A stretch of DNA of 9,897 bases, taken from NCBI GenBank assembly GCA_900550315.1, contig URRK01000054.1:1-9897 (forward strand), read 5' to 3'. This DNA comes from an uncultured Oscillospiraceae bacterium (lineage in GTDB: Bacteria; Bacillota; Clostridia; Oscillospirales; Acutalibacteraceae). Positions 6,768-9,897 of the stretch are shown piece by piece (position 1 is the first letter of the stretch; each line of letters starts with the position of its first letter). The notes beneath the pieces were generated by a model that saw only the letters and a list, made by a program, of their open reading frames with translations, ran no database searches and was not told the origin of the DNA. Position numbers and translations under genes: made by a program.

Positions 6768-6781
6768 ATTAAGCGCTTAAT
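6768..6781. repeat. 14-bp perfect palindrome
   Basis: ATTAAGCGCTTAAT is exactly self-complementary and sits directly beside the long hairpin ending at 6766. It could be a dimeric-protein binding site or part of a larger fold; nothing else identifies it. Confidence 0.4.
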
Positions 6782-6785
6782 TATT

Positions 6786-6882
6786 CAGGCGCTGCCAAGC
6801 AAAATTTACAACAGCAAGAGCCAATCTACCCGGCGTATAACCGGGTGCGGGCAGATTAAAATTTTTTGGCAGCAAAGCCCTG
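6786..6882. other. Nested multi-helix inverted repeat, candidate structured RNA
   Basis: Four helices nest in order: GCTGCCAA (6791-6798) with TTGGCAGC (6866-6873); AAAATTT (6801-6807) with AAATTTT (6859-6865); AATCT (6823-6827) with AGATT (6853-6857); ACCCGG (6828-6833) with CCGGGT (6841-6846), loop CGTATAA. CAGG/CCTG (6786-6789/6879-6882) can extend the base. That is 26 pairs in the four main helices, with bulges on alternating sides, more like a folded RNA than a simple terminator. Strand and function are unknown; a minus-strand transcript would end at the 6707-6766 hairpin. Confidence 0.4.
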
Positions 6883-7023
6883 CCGCCGTTGCGGGGAACG
6901 GAAGTTTAACGGTTAATTTTGCCGTAATTTTGCCGCGCGGTGTTAAAACACGGGCCGAGTTTTATTGAAAGAACTTTGCTGTTTTGGTTATCTGCCGCGT
7001 AAACCACACGGGCTATTCCCGTA

Positions 7024-7051
7024 ATTAAAGAAAAAAGAATGGCGCCGGCAA
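7024..7051 (-). promoter_or_regulatory. Weak promoter candidate for a minus-strand RNA
   Basis: TTGCCG (7051-7046), a 16-nt spacer and TTTAAT (7029-7024) resemble a sigma-A promoter (4/6 and 5/6 matches). A transcript from ~7017 would cross the nested hairpin and end at the 6707-6766 terminator, about 310 nt. The match is modest and could be chance. Confidence 0.2.
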
Positions 7052-7079
7052 AGGCGTTTTACAGTGCGGCGCCGGCAAA
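7041..7079. repeat. Two direct copies of a 12-bp GC-rich word
   Basis: GGCGCCGGCAAA occurs at 7041-7052 and again at 7068-7079, 27 bp apart. The GGCGCC core is self-complementary, so the copies can also pair with each other. They lie just downstream of the rpiB terminator. Confidence 0.5.
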
Positions 7080-7099
7080 AAACCTGCCAGCCCGGCAAG
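7077..7099 (-). terminator. Intrinsic terminator of rpiB
   Basis: On the minus strand CTTGCC (7099-7094) pairs with GGCAGG (7088-7083), six pairs with one G-U, around a GGGCT loop, and TTTTTT (7082-7077) follows. It lies about 50 nt after the rpiB stop codon. Confidence 0.7.
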
Positions 7100-7149
7100 C
7101 GCCATAACAATAAGCGATACTATGGTTCTAAATATATTTATTGCTTTTA

Positions 7150-7593
7150 TTACCGGCGCTGCTCAATTTCGTGGATCATTTGCACGCGGCGCTCGTGGCG
7201 GCCGCCCTCGTACTCGGTTTCTAAAAACGCGTCTACCAGCATTTCGGCAAGGCCGGGGCCAACAACGCGGGCGCCAAAGGCCAGCATATTGGTGTTGTTG
7301 TGCAGGCGGGAAAAACGGGCCGTGTAGGTTTCGGAGCAAACCACGCAGCGAATGCCCTCAACCTTGTTGGCAGCTAAGGAAATGCCAACACCGGTGCCGC
7401 AAATAACAATGCCGCGGTCTACCTCCCCGGCGGCTACCGCGCGGGCAACCTTTTCCCCGTAAATGGGGTAATCTACCGAATCGGTGGTGTCGGTGCCAAA
7501 ATTTACTACCTCGTGCCCTTTTTGCTGTAAATAAGCCATAATGTGTTTTTTTAAGGCGGTGGCGGCGTGGTCGTTTCCAATTGCAATTTTCAT
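7150..7593 (-). CDS. rpiB: Ribose-5-phosphate isomerase B (RpiB/LacAB family)
   Basis: A 147-residue cytoplasmic enzyme that interconverts ribose 5-phosphate and ribulose 5-phosphate in the pentose phosphate pathway. It shows MKIAIGNDHA at the N-terminus, SVDYPIYGEKVA (39-50), and GIVICGTGVGISLAANKV (61-78) with Cys65, the catalytic base position of RpiB. SRLHNNTNMLAFGARVVG (95-112), with the phosphate/ring-opening His region, follows. The start is set at 7593: the in-frame ATG at 7608 would put GGAGGT (7606-7601) inside the gene, whereas that site lies 7 nt before 7593 and the family begins MKIA. A LacA/LacB galactose-6-phosphate role is possible in this family, but no lac genes are near. 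It follows the YnbB-like gene by 85 nt with no terminator, so the two may be co-transcribed. Confidence 0.95.
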   Translation of the reverse strand: MKIAIGNDHAATALKKHIMAYLQQKGHEVVNFGTDTTDSVDYPIYGEKVARAVAAGEVDRGIVICGTGVGISLAANKVEGIRCVVCSETYTARFSRLHNNTNMLAFGARVVGPGLAEMLVDAFLETEYEGGRHERRVQMIHEIEQRR

Positions 7594-7678
7594 TAATAAA
7601 ACCTCCAAATAATACGGTGTTATTTTTAAGGGGCAAAGTGGGGCTGGCCCGTTTTTACCAAGCCTTTTTAAAGCGCTA

Positions 7679-8950
7679 CTAAAAGCCCTTTAGCAGGCCG
7701 TTTTCTAACATGCTTTGCGCCGCCAACAGCACGCCGGCGTGGGCGCTGTGAAAGTTCAGCCCCCCTTGCATCCAGGCGGCGTAGGGTTCGCGCAGCGGGG
7801 CGTCGGCCGAAAGGTCTATAGAGGAGCCTAAGGTAAACGCGCCGGCCGCCATAATTACCTGGTCGTTGTAGCCCGGCATGTCCCACGGCTCCGGCGTAAC
7901 AAAAGAATCTACCGGCGCGCCGCGCTGCATACCCTGGCAAAAGGCAATAAGGGCCTTGGGGTTTTCCAGCACAATGCTTTGAATAATATCGGCCCGCGGC
8001 TCGGCTGCTGTTGGGGTAACGGTGTAGCCGCAGCTTTCAAAAAAAGCGGCCGCAAAAACGGCGGTTTTTAGGGCTTCGCCCGTTACATGGGGGGCGTTGA
8101 ACCAGCCCATGAACAGCTCGCGGTTGTGGCCTAAGGTGGCCCCAATCTCCCGCCCTACGCCCGGGGCCGTCATGCGGTAGGCACACTGCTCAATAAGCTC
8201 TTTTCGGCCGGCAATGTACCCGCCGGAGGGGGCAATGCCGCCGCCCGGGTTTTTAATTAGCGAGCCCATTATTAAATCGGCCCCAACGCAGCAGGGCTCC
8301 TGCCGGTTGGTAAATTCCCCGTAGCAGTTATCTACCATAATAATAACGCCGGGGGCCGCCGCGCGAATGGTTTGGCAAAGGCGCTCAATTTCGGCAATTT
8401 GCAGGCTCGGCCGCAGGGAATACCCGCGCGAGCGCTGTATGTAGGCAACCTTGTAGGCGCCGCTTTTTAGCTCTTCGGTAATGGCGGCGTGGTTGGGCGT
8501 GCCGTCCGGCTTTAGGGCAACCTCGTTGTACTCAATGTTAAAATCGGCCAAGGAGCCGCTGGTTTTTTCGTCGCAGCCTAAAACGCCAATAAGGGTATCG
8601 TACGGGCGGCCGGTTACGCACAGCAGCCGGTCGCCGGGGCGCAGCACGCCAAACAGGGCAACGGCAATGGTGTGGGTGCCGCTGGCAAAGCTGTAACGCA
8701 GCAGGGCGTCCTCGGCGCCTAAGCTTTGGGCAACAACGCGATCCAGCGTGTCGCGGCCGCGGTCATCGTACCCGTAGCCGGTTGTTGCGGCAAAATGGCT
8801 TTCGCTAACTCCGTTTTCAATAAACGCGTTTAAAACCTTTAGCTGACAATACTCGGTTGTTTTTTCAATTTCGGCAAACGGTTTGCTGCATTGCTGCAGC
8901 ACGGCGGCGTCCAGCTTTTGCAGGCGCTCGTCTATTTTAAAAAAATCCAT
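7679..8950 (-). CDS. YnbB-type PLP-dependent enzyme (Met_gamma_lyase / 'aluminum resistance' family)
   Basis: A 423-residue PLP enzyme of the family named methionine gamma-lyase-like or aluminum resistance protein (Bacillus YnbB; Pfam Met_gamma_lyase). Its cellular role is not settled; a C-S lyase type reaction on sulfur amino acids is the usual guess. Recognisable parts are TTGYGYDDRGRDTLDRV (56-72), the cofactor-loop region RYSFASGTHTIAVALFG (85-101), IQRSRGYSLRPSL (171-183), the PLP aspartate in MVDNCYGEFTN (205-215) and the lysine loop GSLIKNPGGGIAPSGGYIAG (229-248), with Lys233 as the likely Schiff-base residue. APGVGREIGAT follows. The ATG at 8950 fits the family N-terminus; the best ribosome site, AAAGGA, is rather far upstream (~13 nt). 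The preceding 328-nt gap probably holds its promoter; rpiB follows. Confidence 0.93.
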   Translation of the reverse strand: MDFFKIDERLQKLDAAVLQQCSKPFAEIEKTTEYCQLKVLNAFIENGVSESHFAATTGYGYDDRGRDTLDRVVAQSLGAEDALLRYSFASGTHTIAVALFGVLRPGDRLLCVTGRPYDTLIGVLGCDEKTSGSLADFNIEYNEVALKPDGTPNHAAITEELKSGAYKVAYIQRSRGYSLRPSLQIAEIERLCQTIRAAAPGVIIMVDNCYGEFTNRQEPCCVGADLIMGSLIKNPGGGIAPSGGYIAGRKELIEQCAYRMTAPGVGREIGATLGHNRELFMGWFNAPHVTGEALKTAVFAAAFFESCGYTVTPTAAEPRADIIQSIVLENPKALIAFCQGMQRGAPVDSFVTPEPWDMPGYNDQVIMAAGAFTLGSSIDLSADAPLREPYAAWMQGGLNFHSAHAGVLLAAQSMLENGLLKGF

Positions 8951-9278
8951 TTATTATTAAAGTTCCTTTCTTTAGCCGTTGCTGCGGTTGGGTGCGGGCT
9001 TTGCCCGGCTGCCAACAATTTTTAAGACCGGCGGTTTTTGCTGACGGTGCGCAGCGGCCCTTTTTGGGGCTTGCTGCCGCAGGGCTTTGGCCTTTTGGTT
9101 GGCGCCGCACTGCGGCGCAGCGAACAGCCGCAGCAAACAATTACGCTTTGCTGTTGCAGTATAAAGCGGCGGCATTTTGGCGAAAAAATTTTGCCAAAAC
9201 AAGAGTGAAAGTTTAACGCCGGCGGTTACTGCCACTGGGGGTTACTACTGGCTGCAGCAGGCTGCGGAAATTTGTTTT
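8951..9278. other. Gene-free spacer upstream of the YnbB-like gene
   Basis: The gap of 328 nt separates the acetyltransferase stop from the YnbB-like start, both on the minus strand. Minus-strand frames crossing it are Ala/Lys/Gln-rich with no family resemblance and are not called. It contains GCGCCGC-ACT-GCGGCGC (9102-9118), a tight 7-bp hairpin without a U tract, and the inverted repeat listed at 9158-9199. Confidence 0.55.
9158..9199 (-). promoter_or_regulatory. Possible promoter/operator for the YnbB-like gene
   Basis: On the minus strand a TATACT (9163-9158) could serve as a -10 box. Where the -35 should be there is no good match, but a 7-bp inverted repeat TTTTGGC/GCCAAAA (9175-9181/9193-9199, 11-nt loop) covers the position. 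This would suit an activator- or repressor-controlled promoter. It is about 210 nt before the gene, and the support is weak. Confidence 0.25.
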
Positions 9279-9897
9279 TTACAGCCGGCCTACCGTAACG
9301 GTTCGCCCGGTTTTTACAAAGCCGCAGGCCCTGTAAAACGGCTCGGTTTGCGGGGCGCAGCAAACATAAAACCGCCGCACCCCGGGTAAAAGAGCGGGCA
9401 AAGCGGCTAACAATTGCCGCCCGTGTCCCTTACCGTGCAGCTGCGGCAGCACCGCCACCCCGCTAAGCACGGCGCTGCCGCCAAACAGGTGGGAAACAAC
9501 TGCGGCTGCCCCGTTTAGCGTGGCGCAAAAAGCGTAGCCGTGCCGAATTTTGTGCGAAAGATCGGCGTACCAGCCGTTGTACTCTACCTTAGCAATGCTT
9601 GAGTTGGGGCTGCTGTACAAAATTTGGTAGCAGCCTTTTAGGTTGTTTTGCTGCACGGCGGCCGGCGCTGCGGGGCGCCCGGCCGGCTGCAGGCAGTATT
9701 CGGCAAACAAAACGGGGCTTTTTAAGGCGGTTAAATTGCCCGGCCCCTGCAGCTGCAGGTGGCGTCCGCCAACTGCCTGCACAAAGGCGGTAAGCTCGGT
9801 AAAATCAGCCCCCTTTGTAAGATTGTCCCCCTTGGCAAGATTGTCCCCCTTGGCAAGATTGTCCCCCTTGGCAAGGTTGGCTCCTTTGGCAAGGTTA
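9279..9897 (-). CDS. GNAT-family N-acetyltransferase, 5' end off the right edge
   Basis: About 205 residues are visible, with no in-frame ATG in the window, so the start lies beyond it; the GTG at 9782 has no ribosome site. The C-terminal half is a GNAT domain: an acetyl-CoA strand/loop GVAVLPQLHGKGHGRQLL (the Q-x-x-G-x-G type pyrophosphate loop) followed by CCAPQTEPFYRACGFVKTGR, the usual late strand and 'FY...GF' motif. Before it, NGWYADLSHKIRHGYAFCAT is a pattern I associate with a group of clostridial GNAT proteins of unknown substrate. The N-terminal region starts, as far as seen, with a run of NLAKGD hexapeptides and continues DFTELTAFVQAVGG. A 328-nt gap follows before the YnbB-like gene on the same strand, so co-transcription is doubtful. 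Substrate cannot be told. Confidence 0.8.
   Translation of the reverse strand, partial: NLAKGANLAKGDNLAKGDNLAKGDNLTKGADFTELTAFVQAVGGRHLQLQGPGNLTALKSPVLFAEYCLQPAGRPAAPAAVQQNNLKGCYQILYSSPNSSIAKVEYNGWYADLSHKIRHGYAFCATLNGAAAVVSHLFGGSAVLSGVAVLPQLHGKGHGRQLLAALPALLPGVRRFYVCCAPQTEPFYRACGFVKTGRTVTVGRL
9801..9890 (-). repeat. In-frame 18-bp tandem repeat in the acetyltransferase gene
   Basis: Three identical 18-bp copies lie at 9819-9836, 9837-9854 and 9855-9872. Diverged copies flank them at 9801-9818 and 9873-9890, and another begins at 9891 and runs off the window. On the coding strand each perfect copy encodes the hexapeptide AKGDNL (equivalently NLAKGD). The unit is a multiple of three, so copy-number change would alter length without shifting the frame. 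Confidence 0.9.

Larger units (their letters stand above)
6561..7149. other. 589-nt gene-free, hairpin-dense spacer
   Basis: This gap lies between the convergent trmO and rpiB genes. The one sizeable plus-strand frame (6750-6968) translates to sequence with no family resemblance and crosses the strongest hairpins, so I do not call it. The gap has an unusual density of inverted repeats, itemised separately, plus CGGTT/AACCG at 6602-6613 and ACGGG/CCCGT at 7007-7021. Ordinary convergent gaps need only one or two terminators. Confidence 0.6.

Noticed and set aside
6750..6968. 72-codon plus-strand frame in the trmO-rpiB gap
   Set aside because: It starts inside the arm of the 22-pair hairpin and crosses the nested repeat; no family resemblance and no ribosome site.
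7122..7406. Plus-strand frames opposite rpiB
   Set aside because: They are antisense shadows of a clear RpiB; translations are Arg/Cys-rich without family features.
7594..7608. rpiB start at the ATG at 7608
   Set aside because: It would place the ribosome site inside the coding region and add five residues before the conserved MKIAIGNDHA start.
7594..7635. Promoter for rpiB (TTGCCC-16-TATTAT on the minus strand)
   Set aside because: The start site would fall inside the ribosome site GGAGGT, leaving no usable leader; co-transcription with the upstream YnbB-like gene is simpler.
8937..9235. Two minus-strand frames upstream of the YnbB-like gene
   Set aside because: Ala/Lys/Gln-rich translation, no ribosome site, and one overlaps the true gene start.

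Overview
The window is a chromosomal, mostly housekeeping segment of a low-to-mid-GC Firmicute, most likely a gut-type Clostridia (Oscillospirales/Ruminococcaceae-like). The grounds are strong AGGAGG ribosome sites, a single-chain (eukaryote/archaea-like) glycyl-tRNA synthetase, a Na/Pi cotransporter fused to a PhoU-like tail, a YnbB-type PLP enzyme, and G+C-rich coding DNA alternating with A/T-run-rich, hairpin-dense spacers. No phage, transposase, CRISPR, rRNA or tRNA gene was seen.

Left part (1-2084, minus strand): the N-terminal third of a ComM/YifB AAA+ ATPase runs off the left edge. A gene-free spacer separates it from alanine racemase (alr). The alr-glyS spacer carries two divergent near-consensus sigma-A promoters. 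On the alr side a roughly 134-nt leader holds a possible 16-codon peptide and a terminator-like hairpin that ends just before the alr ribosome site, an attenuator-like layout. On the glyS side a roughly 128-nt leader has mutually exclusive helices but no T-box signature.

Middle (2461-6560, plus strand): glyS is followed by a multi-hairpin stretch and a strong intrinsic terminator lying immediately before the ribosome site of a Na/Pi cotransporter-PhoU gene. trmO follows 5 nt later and is probably translationally coupled to it.

Spacer 6561-7149: 589 nt without a recognisable gene but packed with inverted repeats, including a 22-pair stem with a U-rich tail on the minus strand and a roughly 97-nt nested hairpin. 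It could hold a minus-strand structured RNA, and it is the most puzzling non-coding part of the window.

Right part (7150-9897, minus strand): a GNAT acetyltransferase (5' end off the window, with an in-frame 18-bp tandem repeat at its N-terminal side), a YnbB/Met_gamma_lyase-type PLP enzyme, and ribose-5-phosphate isomerase B, followed by an intrinsic terminator.

Functionally the genes cover cell-wall precursor supply (D-alanine), translation (glycyl-tRNA charging, t6A methylation), phosphate uptake, pentose phosphate interconversion and DNA processing. I find no convincing new multi-gene system. The points most worth checking are the alr and cotransporter leaders, the structured spacer, the missing ordinary start codon of comM, and the GNAT repeat.
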